Shown: positions 34,860 to 45,484 of the stretch, piece after piece
How the letters are laid out: each line of letters begins with the position of its first letter
Numbering within the stretch: the first letter of the stretch is position 1
DNA from: Choristoneura fumiferana
Lineage: Eukaryota; Arthropoda; Insecta; Lepidoptera; Tortricidae
Reading direction: 5' to 3'
Length of the DNA stretch: 64,000 nucleotides
Assembly: GCF_025370935.1 (NCBI RefSeq)
Contig: NC_133493.1
Location: 5,133,069 to 5,197,068, forward strand
Notes under the pieces: model-generated
What the model saw: the letters and a program-made list of their open reading frames with translations, nothing else
Database searches by the model: none
What the model was told of the DNA's origin: nothing
Program-made: the position numbers and the translations under genes

Positions 34860-35922
34860 AAGTCGTGATTAGGAACAAAACACGATTTCTTATTACCAAG
34901 AACTTACTTTTACTTTTTTCTTTGTGTCGTGAACAGTACTACAGTATACAGGAAAGGTTTGACAAAAAGAAGATTTTGTAATAGTTTCTAAACCTAAACA
35001 ATATTATGAAACCATAAACACAGGATTTGGCCTTGAGAAATATACTTAAAATTTACAAATGATGTTAAATCTTGTAATATGTCTTTAAGTCTCCTTTCAA
35101 GTTTATATAAAACAATGTTTGCAACTAGGTTCTCAAAAATTCTAGGTCCCACCTTATACATCAAGCTAAGTAAAGTAATAAGTTTACGACGGCTTTCCTT
35201 ACATTCCTGTAAAAAGGCACTGGATGTATATTTTAGAGAGATAGGATATGAAAATACTGAGCTATTACTAAAAAAGATCGTTTGACACGTACATACATAC
35301 CTTACATCCATATACCCACAATTTCGGTTACACAGATACACACATATACACATACACAAGTACACGCGTTAATCATATCATATATAGCCATTATAATATG
35401 AACACAAACTAATAGCGCAGCCTTTACTCACACCTGCATTTGTCTAAGCATTTAATTTGTATAACTCTTTACTGTACATAAAACATACAGAACGAGAACA
35501 TTACGTTATAATTATACCATTCATACCTCAAAGTTTCTTAAGTTAGTTTTTGTATAAATTCATGTTATCTATTTGCATATACTGCATGTTACTCGAATAT
35601 GGCCTAAAGGAACATCGGAATGCGTAGCTCTGGCATCTTACCCACATTATATTTACTACGGATACCTTAAGTTGTTGCATTTTGTTTTTTTTATTGCTTT
35701 CTTATAATGGAGGAAGGCATAATTGGCCGCACCGTAATACAGTTTTAAACTAGTACGGGGGTCAAAATATGTTAACATATACTCATATTGCAATATTGTC
35801 ATAAGTGTGAACTATGCTTAGTTGTCCTACGAGGGTGATGTACTTATGTAATAATGCATTGTTTGTACTCTTTATTGCTTTGAATAAAAAATATTTGTAT
35901 TTGTATTTGTATTTTAAGTACT
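34860..35922 (+). pseudogene. Non-LTR element 3' part: pol C-terminus, UTR and (TTTGTA)n tail
   Basis: 35118..35285 reads GPTLYIKLSKVISLRRLSL then CKKALDVYF, the short conserved C-terminal module of CR1/jockey-like insect pol proteins. About 600 bp of untranslated sequence follows, ending ATTTGTATTTGTATTTGTATT near 35893..35915. Opposite in orientation to the palm fragment just upstream. Confidence 0.6.
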
Positions 35923-36212
35923 TTTTGCTACTGGTACTTTGCCACGCAAGCTACAAGTCACTTGATAGCCAGATGTAGGTATGATTTAACTAGCAAGATT
36001 ACGGCTATAACAAACAAACAGTACATTGAAATAAAAAGCTCTCAATAATCTTATACTGGCCATGAGCCTTGTCCCACTTGCTCACTAGTATCCGTACAAA
36101 TTTTTAGGTACCTACGTCAAAATGATACACTTCAAACAGACGTATCTATATTTTCTAGAGAAAAAAAGGACCACTTGAATTTAATCGGTAAAATGAAACC
36201 AACAATATATTC
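35923..36212. other. No gene seen
   Basis: No recognised content. Confidence 0.3.
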
Positions 36213-36319
36213 CACCAGCACCCCCAGTCCTAATAATGCTGTAGGTATCCATAGGTGGCGGTGATCACTTACCATCAGGTGACCCGCCTGCTCATTTGCC
36301 AGCTGTTTGATAAAAAAAA
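36213..36319 (+). repeat. 3' end of a poly(A) retroposon, related subtype
   Basis: GGTGGCGGTGATCACTTACC, CATCAGGTGACCCGCCTGCT and CATTTGCCAGCTGTTTGAT, then A-rich. Relative of 55344..55630. Confidence 0.6.
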
Positions 36320-36444
36320 GGTTTGCTTTTTTATCTGAATACGCATTTAATTGAACAAAAAATGTTTAGAAGGAATGTTATAACGGTTGTCTCCAGTTGG
36401 TTTGGCAGAAGCCTAAATAAATTTTTGATAAAAAAAACATTTTA

Positions 36445-36560
36445 TACAAGCTCTTTTTTGCTGACTGTTTTTTTTGTTGACTGTACTTGTATTGTCACCC
36501 AAACTACATTTTAATACAAGTCGATGCCATTAACCGTCAAAGAATTCCGTCCTGTGGAGA
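36445..36560 (+). repeat. Dispersed repeat paired with 62284..62412
   Basis: TGACTGTACTTG, TTGTCACCCAAACTACATTT, AAGTCGATGCCATTAACCGT and TTCCGTCCTGTGGAGACG. The reverse complement recurs near the right end of the window. Confidence 0.6.
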
Positions 36561-37187
36561 CGATCCTGGCCGGACTACCAGGATGTCACTATCAGATTAT
36601 TGTATTGTCACCATATTTACATAAGTTTACCAAATCTCAAGTCGATCGGACTACTGGATGTGGGTCTAATTTAGCTACAACAATTAAATAAACGAGCTTT
36701 TATTTAACTTACCCTAAGTTAAATAAAAGCTTGTAAAATAAATTGATACTCATAAGCCTATCTAACACCTTTTAAGTATCCGGGGCTTAACGAAACAACT
36801 TATGAAGAAGAAAGTAGCTGGACAACTTCCTTATTAGACAAGCAGTACGTTCACTTTTTGTGACTGTGACATAATTAATTTAGTCTTGTTTGTTTCTCAG
36901 CAATGTTATGAGAATGTTTAGTTATGATTACGACAACATTATTTAGTAAATATATCGTGCCAAGCATGTAATATGCTATTATTGTTGCGCTTAAGACATT
37001 AATAGCTAAGGTGTATTATAAAATTAATGATAGGTATTTTATCCTGCATAAATAGGACGGAAATGAAGATCATGATAAGTGTCATGAATTCTCATTTAAA
37101 TTTAGTAAAACACCGAGATGTAAATTGAACTAGGCTGAAAAGTTAATCCATGCGACGTTGCGGGTAAGGTTAGAGAAAAATAAACTT
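36561..37187. other. No gene; downstream flank of the Val/Pro-rich gene
   Basis: Nothing recognised beyond A+T-rich flank. Confidence 0.35.
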
Positions 37188-37193
37188 TTTAAT
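37188..37193 (-). terminator. Probable polyadenylation signal of the Val/Pro-rich gene
   Basis: ATTAAA on the minus strand, about 190 nt after the TAA stop. No AATAAA is visible on the minus strand in this 3' region, so this common variant is the best candidate. Confidence 0.4.
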
Positions 37194-37381
37194 TAAACGG
37201 TAACAATTGTATAATTATTCAGCAAACATTTAAAAATAAATAAATCAACTACAACATCAACGTTGAAAATGACTTAAAATTAGTTAACAATATTTACATG
37301 GCTTGGTAGCAACCGCAAAGCATCCACACAATTACTCAAATCAACAACATTCACTTTGTACTTACTTTAAATCAACAGTCT

Positions 37382-38482
37382 TTAATGATATTTATTATGA
37401 TGAATGGTCTTATAGATTGGTACCTTGACAGGGTAAGGCTGAGGTACATGTACATGCACGGTCTTTTCTACTTTGTAAGGAACATGTTTCTCAACTGGGT
37501 AAGGGACATGTTTCACTACTGGGTAGGGTACAACTTTCTCAATCGGGATAGAGATCTCTGTCTCAACAGGAACAGCTACAGGCTTGTTGACGGGAACTTT
37601 AACGGGATACGGTTGAGGGATACCAACAAGAATAGGCTTAGGTACATTTACTTGGACTGTTCTGTGTACTGGTACTGTTACGTGCTTATATAAAGGTACT
37701 TCAACGGGATGTTGTTCATCGGTGTGCTCTCCAACAGTAAAAGGCTCAGCATGTCCTAAACCTCCATCAAAACCATGGCCTTGCTGTCCACCGAAGTCAT
37801 GACCTCCAAAACCTTGAACACCCAAATCATGGATTGAAGCTTCTTGTCCACCATGGCCGTAATCATTGCCTCCGTCATGAAGAATGAAAGCTTGAGTATG
37901 TCCTAATGGACCACCTTGTTGTTGATGTTGGTTGCCTTCTTCGTTATGTCCATTTAATTCAACGTTTTGTTCACTGCTGTAACCGCTCGAGTAACCATGA
38001 GCTTCTTGTCTATGCCCACCGTCACCCTGACCGCCATTATCACCATGTGCATTAAATGAACCCTGACCATACTTTCCAAAACTATGAGCGGCTTGAAGGT
38101 ACGAGTCACCGCTGAAGTCTTGACCAGAACCACCAAAAGATGATATAGCTCCGTGACCTACATCGAAACTCTTCGGTTGTCCTTGCTCAGATACTTCATA
38201 GCCGTGCCCTGCGTCATGACCAAATGACTGCACTCCATTAGCACCATGATCAAATGACTGTCCCCCACTAGCATCATGACCAAAAGATTGTCCTAGATCA
38301 TGCCCCTGGCTAAGTGCTTGATGATCTTGACCAAGGCCTGCTAAATAAGGTCCGTTTCCAAGAGTTGAGAAATCGAATGCTGGTGCGTTACTTGGTTTCC
38401 AACTGTTGCTTCCCTGGTCGTGCGATCCACTGGATTCTATACCACCAGCTAGGCATGCTGCCGCCAAGCCCAATAAACATAT
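37382..38482 (-). CDS. Main coding exon of a secreted Gly/His-rich and Val/Pro-rich structural (cuticle-like) protein
   Basis: This exon gives 366 codons and a TAA stop. With a first exon the protein is 370 (MQTF start) or 373 residues (MLQAICF start). The exon opens with ICLLGLAAACLAGG, the hydrophobic core and cleavage region of a signal peptide. Residues about 19-258 are low-complexity and rich in Gly, His, Asp, Gln and Ser, including three QSF-(G/D)-H repeats near 70-95. Residues about 262-360 are a Val-Pro region with roughly 8-residue periodicity (VPYPV, HVPYPVEK, VPVNKPV); PQPYPVKVP occurs twice, about 58 residues apart. No cysteine follows the signal peptide and no enzyme motif is seen. 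Similar Val-Pro-Tyr-Pro proteins in insects are cuticular or matrix proteins; the Drosophila Vajk family is a possible relative, named from memory. The frame continues upstream to an in-frame ATG at 38500, but TTTGTTGCAG at the exon edge is a good acceptor, so that ATG is probably intronic. Secretion is well supported; the exact role is inferred. Confidence 0.88.
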   Translation of the reverse strand: MCLLGLAAACLAGGIESSGSHDQGSNSWKPSNAPAFDFSTLGNGPYLAGLGQDHQALSQGHDLGQSFGHDASGGQSFDHGANGVQSFGHDAGHGYEVSEQGQPKSFDVGHGAISSFGGSGQDFSGDSYLQAAHSFGKYGQGSFNAHGDNGGQGDGGHRQEAHGYSSGYSSEQNVELNGHNEEGNQHQQQGGPLGHTQAFILHDGGNDYGHGGQEASIHDLGVQGFGGHDFGGQQGHGFDGGLGHAEPFTVGEHTDEQHPVEVPLYKHVTVPVHRTVQVNVPKPILVGIPQPYPVKVPVNKPVAVPVETEISIPIEKVVPYPVVKHVPYPVEKHVPYKVEKTVHVHVPQPYPVKVPIYKTIHHNKYH

Positions 38483-38721
38483 CTGCAACAAAGATAACAA
38501 AATATTTTATTAAAAAATAACCGCTAAGAACGCGTCTTGCCCACGATAGAGTTCCGTAACTAATCTGGCATGCCTCACTAATAAAGTTTGATGTAGCAAT
38601 AAATGAAACACGATTAAAATCAAAATAAATTTGAATCAAAGTGAAACTGATTACATATACGAAATAAAGTAAAAGAGCAATGCTAGGTGGAAAATATATA
38701 TCCAATTCAACTCCAACTTAC
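38483..38721 (-). other. Proximal intron of the Val/Pro-rich gene
   Basis: Read on the minus strand, this runs from GTAAGT (38721..38716) to a pyrimidine-rich TTTGTTGCAG acceptor ending at 38483. It contains the in-frame ATG at 38500 that makes the raw open frame look six codons longer. Confidence 0.6.
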
Positions 38722-38742
38722 GAAACAGATGGCTTGTAGCAT
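38722..38742 (-). CDS. Proximal alternative first coding exon (MLQAICF)
   Basis: Minus strand: seven codons, ATG CTA CAA GCC ATC TGT TTC, followed by a GTAAGT donor in phase 0. Splicing over 239 bp to 38482 gives MLQAICFICLLGLAAACLAGG, also a credible signal peptide. A TATA and initiator pair lies 165 bp upstream of the ATG. It is either a second promoter for the same gene or a chance match. The hydrophobic residues, perfect donor and matching phase favour a real exon. Confidence 0.55.
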
Positions 38743-38903
38743 GCAACAATTTTACGAAAGCAAAAATAAGACGGCAGATGATTGCCAATTACTTTCAAAT
38801 GGTCTCGAGAAACTACCCAATTAAACTTCTTACAGAAGTACTTAATTAAGAGAACTCATTGATAAATAATTGGAAGGACTTTTTACGTACAAAATAAGAT
38901 CTT

Positions 38904-38909
38904 AACTGA
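38904..38909 (-). promoter_or_regulatory. Initiator of the proximal promoter and short upstream ORF
   Basis: TCAGTT on the minus strand is an exact match to the arthropod initiator TCAKTY, with +1 at 38907. The 165-nt leader to the ATG at 38742 contains one upstream ATG, in a five-codon frame (MSSLN, stop). This could damp translation if the start site is right. Confidence 0.42.
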
Positions 38910-38933
38910 ACGCGTTTGATTTCAAATTGCAGT

Positions 38934-38939
38934 CTTATA
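38934..38939 (-). promoter_or_regulatory. TATA box of the proximal promoter
   Basis: TATAAG within GAATTATAAGAC on the minus strand, with its first T 32 bases upstream of the A of the initiator TCAGTT. The spacing equals that of the distal promoter. Confidence 0.45.
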
Positions 38940-38942
38940 ATT

Positions 38943-40634
38943 CGTCAATGTTGAATCAAATACCTTTCACTTGGCGTATTTCTAAAACTAGTCTTGTTTC
39001 GACAAAACAATTAAGGTCTGCAAACCATCCTCGGCTTGGACTTGTTCCGGTTTAGGGCTCCGTTGTTAGATTGGAATATTGTTAGCTGATCTTGTCAGAT
39101 TAATGTTTAATCTTTTATGAGCAGTAACGAACGATACTACCTAAAAGACAATAGAGATCAAAGAGTTTCATTGGTAAAACGAAAATACTAATAAATATAA
39201 ACACTTTTTACTGAGTTAAATATATTCAGATAAATGCGAAAATGTTGATTTTATTTTACCGATGAAGCTCAAGTGGCCCTTATTTTCTTTAGACTAGTAT
39301 AGTATCAATCACTTTATTATTTAAAAATATTCTTATATTGACTACGATGTTGTCAGTTTTCTTAGGTAGGTAGAGTGTGTTAGGAAGTACATTATATACC
39401 GGTTCGATTTCAAGTCAGGTGAATTTTTAGAAATCCACAAATGAGAAATGTTAAATAAATACGACAGGGTATAATTTTGTCATAAAGTGATCGTTCCAAG
39501 TGTGCTTTCTTCACTGCTTATTGTATGCGGAACCCGTTACTATGTTGCGACTTGCGCTTTTTAATACATTTATGGTCGGTCGCACCGCATTTGTGATCTT
39601 GTTGTTTTTTAAGTGCCTTTTAACGTTTTGTGTGCTCTTTATTAAATAAATTGATAACTTTTTGTGTTTTAAGTTAATTGTGCGCCTTCGTTTTTTGCTG
39701 AGTTATTGCTGTGCTTTTGATATGTTTTATTTTTGATGAAAACTAAAATGTAGGTGCTGTTCATTTTAACATATTATTTGTGTGAAACAACACATTTACT
39801 TAATACTAAGTCTTCGCTGATATAAAAACGATACTTCTTAAAAAGTTCTAAGCTGTTATTAAAATTTATTCTTAAATATTTACTTATGGAGTCAATGAAG
39901 CTACAAGATCTATGGGGGAGGTCTATGTCCAACAGTGGACGTCCTAAGGCTGATAATATCATGAGATTGATAGATGGGTAATTTAAAACAAGATCAAGAT
40001 CTAATTAGCTTAACCTACTTGACAGAAACTTACGTTAGCTTACAATAAAAAAAACAAGAATTCACTACAGTATTCATTACACAGTTATGTCTACTAGACT
40101 GGAACATTTTGTGTCGTTCTTACTTCATCCAACTATTTCATGCAAATAGACAATTTCTGACAATACCTTACTTAGTAAGTAGATTATAGGAATCACGTAA
40201 TTCATGGTTTTTAGGTTAACACTATTATATTGGTTCGAGCTTTTTAAAAGAGACCTAACTGGAGCATGAAATCAGTGCAAAAAATAAAATTATATCACCG
40301 TCTGTATTTACGAGTATGCCATGTTATAAATGCAGTCAGGGTGTTATTTGTTTGTATGGAGAGTGTTCTTTGCGAATAATTTGGCGATGGTCTATGTAAG
40401 TTTGTTAAAGTTTCTGCGGTGTCATAGGGATTATTAAAACTTTTATTTTGCTATCGTTGGTTATTTTCAGTTTCTTTGATGTTTTTTTGTCTCAAATTAC
40501 TTCAAATGTTAATAACATCATAATTATATTGTTTTGAGAGTGATTTTGATAAAATTAATATGGAACTTCTCAAACACACAATAAATAAATTGACCATTAT
40601 TACTATTAGATATTATTAATATCATATCATACAC
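38943..40634. other. Part of the inferred 9.8-kb intron; RTE scrap
   Basis: No exon seen. 39911..39964 (+) is a 54-bp RTE 3' end (GGGGGAGGTCTATGTCCAAC). Confidence 0.4.
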
Positions 40635-41005
40635 AAACCGGCCAAGTGCGAGTCGAACTCATGCACCGAGTGTTATGAGAATCCAGTGTTAGCAGAGCCC
40701 TACTCTTAAACAAAATGTACGCCCAGTGAGGTCATTTTAGATTAATTACTGACAAAAACCTGTCAAAATAAACAGACAAAATTTCAGGATTTTTTTAGTT
40801 GGGTATTGGGTATAGACTGTTTAATGAGTATTAGACGTTTATTTTTTTCAGTGCTCCGAGGAGTTGCAAACCTGCGTAATTGGTATTAAGTAATTTTAGT
40901 TTGATACACTTACGCGTTATTGAGATAAAGGTTTAGATGGACACACAACAAAGTTCAATCTAAAATGGTTCCGTTTTTGCCGGCTGAGGCTCTGAATCCT
41001 AAAAT
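40635..41005 (+). mobile_element. 'GGTTCCG' dispersed element inside the intron
   Basis: ACCGGCCAAGTGCGAGTCGAA at the start, GGTTCCGTTTTTGCCGGC and CTCTGAATCCTAAAA at the end. Degenerate. Confidence 0.6.
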
Positions 41006-42399
41006 AAGTACCCATTTGTTGATATAGTCACTCAATGAAGAGCCTATGTCCACCAGCGTTTTTGACAGCGATCCCGCTCCACCGAGAAAACGCCATCAAA
41101 AACGCTACCAGTGTGAATGCAACCTAAACGTATCGCATCGCGCCGCGTCTCCTCCCTGTGACAATCTTTACTTAATATCGTATCGAAGTAATACATTAAT
41201 TAAACCTTTACCTGAACTAAATACACTCAGCAAACTTTAGTTCGTTGAGTCAATATTTAAAACTATATCAGGCACGATCAAATATCCTCATGTTTAATCA
41301 GTCAACCTAATTCTGGTAATTGCGATTTACGTAGAGTTTTGATGTGTTAATATAAGTCCTTGAAACTAATAACGAATTTACATAAGGTAAGGAGAAGTTC
41401 ACACTTTAGAAATCTATTGGTATGAATAAAAATCAATTCGTCAATTGGGATGTCCCAATTTTTGACAACATATAATAAATCGAAAACCATTTGGAGAAAT
41501 AGGCTTTGTGAAGCGTTTTCAGAAATTAGATTCCAAAAATGTGATAATCTGATTTAAAAAAACAAAATTTAAGAAATGGCCTTCATTTGACCCCTGCAGT
41601 GTACCGTCACAAAGGCAGTAATAAAGCAGGTCTACACTCTAAAACCAATTGACAGTTTGAAATGTTGCTGTCCTGCTTATAATAGCAAAGAGTGACAAAG
41701 ATAGAACTTTAATCACATGATGCGCACCCGGCTTTAAACAGTTGTCATTTATCGTAAAGTCCGAAATGTATACGAGTATTTCCAATGTATTTTTACAAAT
41801 TAAATTATTAAATTACTACGTTACAAGCAAATCCAAAATAATTTAAAGATCAGCTTTTAATAAAAAATATGTATTTGCTATCACACCATTAAAAAAACAA
41901 AGGAATAATCGAAGCTAAAAGAAGAGAAATAAATAAAACTATTTGTCATGGTTCATTTAGGACCCTAAGCCGTGCTTGTATTATTGTCAAATTGTAATGC
42001 CACAGATTAAGTTAAGTACGACCTGAATTTTTGTAGGCAATGGAACGGGGCTGTCTCATTGTGACGTCATCCAGCGTATTTCGTAAAAAAAATAAAAAAA
42101 AATAAAATACTCACCCAAATTCAAAATCGATGAAAATGGTATCTTAAAATATCCTATTCTTTCCAAAAATAAAATAAATACTATGGGTTATTTTTTTTTG
42201 GTGCATCCCAATTATACTGCAATGCCACGTAACCTACAAAAGTAGCAAATTTTGAGATTTCGCAGCTAGTAGTTGCCTCTAGTCAGATACGCAGCATTAA
42301 CTATTGTTGGTTACGTGACTTTGCAATGACGAATTTTCGAATGGAAGCGTCGATATGAATGGCCGCATCCCTGACGTCCATTTTGCTCGAACGACCACA
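41006..42399. other. Intronic, no exon seen
   Basis: No recognised repeat except poly-A-rich tracts. The 64-codon frame at 41046..41240 has no domain. Confidence 0.35.
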
Positions 42400-42620
42400 T
42401 ACCGTAAACTGCTTCAACTTTGCCCTCTGGCCCTAACATTGCCTGACTCAATTTACAGTCGATAACTAGCACCCTTCTAGGTTTTTAAACTTTTATCCAC
42501 CCGTAATAATCATTCCCGTGTAGATAAAAGTTTAAAGCCTATAAGAGTGCTAAGTTATCGACTCTAAATCGAATGAGGCAATGTTGGGGCCAGAGGGCAA
42601 AGTTGAAGCAGTTTACGGTA
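42400..42620. mobile_element. TACCGTAAACTGCTTCAAC foldback MITE
   Basis: Arms of about 95 bp, mirrored with few mismatches: GCCCTCTGGCCC, ACATTGCCT and CGATAACTAGCAC, and their reverses. Little centre remains, so transcripts across it would fold into a long hairpin. Confidence 0.78.
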
Positions 42621-42835
42621 CCGTTTGTTAGATCAATTTCCCGGAATCTTTACTTCCTAGTACCTAGCAAAATTTCCCTTCGCACGCATTTTTACAATAG
42701 CGTTTTTTTCCAATCAGAATCAACACAGACAGTGTCGACGGAGGTCCGCTCTCACGTACGTACTCTTGTGTAGTTTTGGCCCTTAACCGACCGAGGCAAA
42801 CAACATAATAACAGGGTGAAATCTAGGACGTACAA

Positions 42836-43034
42836 AATTAGGGTTTCGTGCTGTTAATATAATGCATTAACTCTTTTCTTAAAATAAGTCCGATAAAATT
42901 TGCGGTTTCCATACATGGTTCATGATTTCTTATTTCAATAATGTATAGAAACCACAATTGTTTTCAGACTTATTTGAACAAAAGAGTTAATGCATTATAT
43001 TACCCAGCATTAACTGAGCATGAAACACTAATTA
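42836..43034. mobile_element. Foldback MITE with AATGCATTAACTCTTTT arms
   Basis: AAATTAGGGTTTCGTGCTG and TATAATGCATTAACTC are mirrored at 42980..43034, with a short indel in the arm. Confidence 0.6.
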
Positions 43035-43444
43035 ATTCCGGGACTGAGTCGTACATTTTGGTACTTATTCAAATTCTTACTTATTAAGTTAATAATTGTT
43101 TATTGTATTTCTAATTTTCATTATAACAATCAAGACCTACTGTGACCATCAATATTTTTATACATCCTCCGCTCGCCTATCTAGTCAGCAGCGTTTTATG
43201 CGGAGAGTAAATTTATCTAACAATACCGATAGGTCAGGTAGTCAGGCTCATTGACTAAGTGTACTAAGGTATTACTGGACCTCCAGAAAGTGTGACGGCA
43301 ATTCAATTTCACCATCCATACTGATTCTAGTGTTGCAGTGACGTATTAGGGTCATGTTAGTCGAAGACGAGGTGTTGGTTAGTTTCGACGAATCTCAACT
43401 TATTGACTGTATCGTATCCATTATTTACTGTTTATTTTTATACA

Positions 43445-43731
43445 TTTTTTTTTTTTAATTATTCGACTGGTTGGCAAACGAGCAAGTGGGTCTCCTGATG
43501 GTAAGAGATCACCACTGCCCATAGACACTCGCAACACCAGGGGGATTGCAGATGCGTTGCCAACCTAGAGGCCTAAGATGGGATACCTCAAGTGCCAGTA
43601 ATTTCACCGGCTGTCTTACTCTCCACGCCGAAACACAACAGTGCAAGCACTGCTGCTTCACGGCAGAATTAGCGAGCAAGATGGTGGTAGCAATCCGGGC
43701 GGACCTTGCACAAGGTCCTACCACCTGCAAA
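43445..43731 (-). mobile_element. Poly(A) retroposon, full-length reverse copy
   Basis: Poly(T) at 43445..43456 marks the tail. Minus strand: GCAGGTGGTAGGACCTTGTG, CTACCACCATCTTGCTCGC, GTGTTTCGGCGTGGAGAGTA, CCAGTCGAATAA. No functional frame is claimed. Confidence 0.8.
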
Positions 43732-43769
43732 CTGTCACGAATAAATGTGTTTTCTACTTTCTTTCTTCC

Positions 43770-43885
43770 TATAAAAGATAGACGTCACAGCAGCCGAAGA
43801 GCTGGCAGCTTCCTCAGACAAAGAATTAGCTTAGGTAGCTATTCAGAGAAAGAACGCTGCCAGCATCTTTGCAGCTTAAGGGAAA
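43770..43885 (+). pseudogene. Retroelement pol C-terminal remnant (IQRKNAASI motif)
   Basis: RRAGSFLRQRISL in one frame, then after a frameshift IQRKNAASIFAA and a stop. This matches the ISLAIQRGNAASILG terminus found in many invertebrate retroelement pol proteins. Same family as 49430..49740. Confidence 0.6.
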
Positions 43886-44595
43886 TCCTTAAATTAATTT
43901 GCTTTAGATTAGTTGTATATGTAGATTCGACCCGAATATTTTGAAACTTTGGCCATATCGGTTACTTTATAGTCTGTACCTATCTGATATAAGTTCAACG
44001 CGAAACTTCCACACGTTCCCGAAAAAACAAACAGACAGACTATGAAATAAAGTAAAACTTATCAAAAACGCTAATCTTTAGTTCTATTGTTTTTCAAGAT
44101 AGAAGAGCACTCTAAGGTTTTTATTGCTTATTATCAAAATAATAACTAATTGAATAAACAATAACAGCAATTAATCATTCACAATTTAAACACAACCAAC
44201 AGATAAACTAAACAACGACGTTTGTCTGCTTTATTTTAATTTTGAATTTCAACCTTGTTGAATTAAATTTAAGGTCTCGAGTTGGAGTACCGTGACATTA
44301 TAATACGCCATAATTTCTTTAGCGTAGGCAAAACACTTTAATACAATACCCAATTGAGTCGTTCGACAACAAGCACTTGCTTCCAATTTTGCGATAATTG
44401 CATGAAACTGGTCATATTATATTTCTCAGTTTACCGGATTGCGCAAAGAAGGGTTATGTTATTATAGCATATTGTATGTACATAATTATGCCTATATTTA
44501 GTACTCTAAGCCCTGTCGCCCAAATGGCTAGACGATTCTCAACACATGGGGTAGCATTAGATTCATCATAAAATCATAACAGCTGTCGAAGTGAC

Positions 44596-44802
44596 TACAG
44601 TACGATTAATTGGAGTTAACACTTGACAAATGGGCGTGCCTTCAGTTAATTTTCAACTTTGAGGTCATACAAATAAAATAGTTTTTACATTATCTGTAAA
44701 CGTGGGTAGTGGTATACTAAAAATGGCTATATTTGTATGACGTCAAAGTTGAAAATTGGCACGCCCATCTGTCAAGTGTTAACTCGAATTAATCAAACTG
44801 TA
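44596..44802. mobile_element. TA-CAGT foldback MITE with GAGTTAACACTTGAC arms
   Basis: TA-CAGTACGATTAATTGGAG at the left and AATTAATCAAACTG-TA at the right. Arms continue through GTTAACACTTGACA and GGGCGTGCC, plus CAACTTTGAGGTCATACAAAT and reverse. Confidence 0.72.
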
Positions 44803-44885
44803 CGATAACTAGATAATATTCCAAAATGGCGGCGGGGAAAAAAGCATGGAGGGGATAGTTTTTCTTTTAAATGTTACAATATGAC

Positions 44886-44963
44886 TCATCATCATCATCA
44901 TCATGTCAGCCGAAAGACGTCTACTGCTGGACATAGGCCTCCCCCAAGGCTCTCCACAACATC
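44886..44963 (-). pseudogene. RTE 3' end with (ATG)n tail
   Basis: Minus strand: GCCTTGGGGGAGGCCTATGT, CCAGCAGTAGACGTCTTTCG and (GATGAT)n. Only about 55 bp of body remain. Confidence 0.7.
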
Positions 44964-45154
44964 AATGAGGGTTTTCCAAGAGACGAAATATCGCTAGATG
45001 GCGTTAGTATAGTGAGGTCCGTTTGACGTTTGACGTTTGCTTGCGATTGGCTCGTTTAGCTATTTAACCAATCACGAGTAAACGTCAAACGTCAAACGGA
45101 CCTCACGATGCTAACGCCATCTAGCGATATTTCGCCTCTGTGAAAACCCTCATT
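44964..45154. mobile_element. AATGAGGGTTTTC foldback MITE
   Basis: Nearly perfect arms of about 80 bp: AATGAGGGTTTTCCAAGAG, ATATCGCTAGATGGCGTTAG, GAGGTCCGTTTGACGTTTGA. Inserted right beside the RTE tail at 44886..44963. A half copy lies at 31150..31296. Confidence 0.8.
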
Positions 45155-45365
45155 ATAATAAGATTATCGTTTTGTTTGAAAAGGTTATCAATAATGTTGA
45201 AACAAAACACTCAACAAAGCCATTTCATTCAAACGAAGGCTTTTGGTTAAAATTCGAGAACTATTAATACAAATTTAATTGATTGAATTACAGCCATTGT
45301 AATATGAGTTCGAAGTATACATATTGCATTTTTGTTGAATTATTGACTGAACGAGTGTGAATTGT

Positions 45366-45484
45366 GAAACCGTAGTGGCCAATGTTTTGACCTGTGGCTT
45401 CTCAAGCAGAGGATCGTGGATTCAAATCTGGAATCGCACCTCTGAGTTTTTCGACAATCATGTCCGAAATTACGTTGGAAATTA
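45366..45484 (+). mobile_element. tRNA-derived SINE, copy 5, 3' truncated
   Basis: GAAACCGTAGTGGCCAATG (mutated A box), GGATTCAAATC (mutated B box), then CACCTCTGAGTTTTTCGAC. It lacks the tail. Confidence 0.72.

Noticed and set aside
34994..35365. 123-codon minus-strand frame
   Set aside because: It lies antisense to the retroelement C-terminus and UTR on the plus strand; no domain or splice support.
37385..37693. 102-codon plus-strand frame opposite the Val/Pro exon
   Set aside because: Shadow of the minus-strand repeat coding (Tyr/Asn/Arg/Leu-rich composition follows from the complement).
38483..38500. Start of the long frame at the in-frame ATG at 38500 (MLSLLQ...)
   Set aside because: A good splice acceptor ends at 38483, and two short first exons give better signal peptides. 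The six extra codons look intronic.
43546..43944. 132-codon plus-strand frame
   Set aside because: Its first half is the reverse strand of a poly(A) retroposon; only the end overlaps a real pol remnant, called separately.
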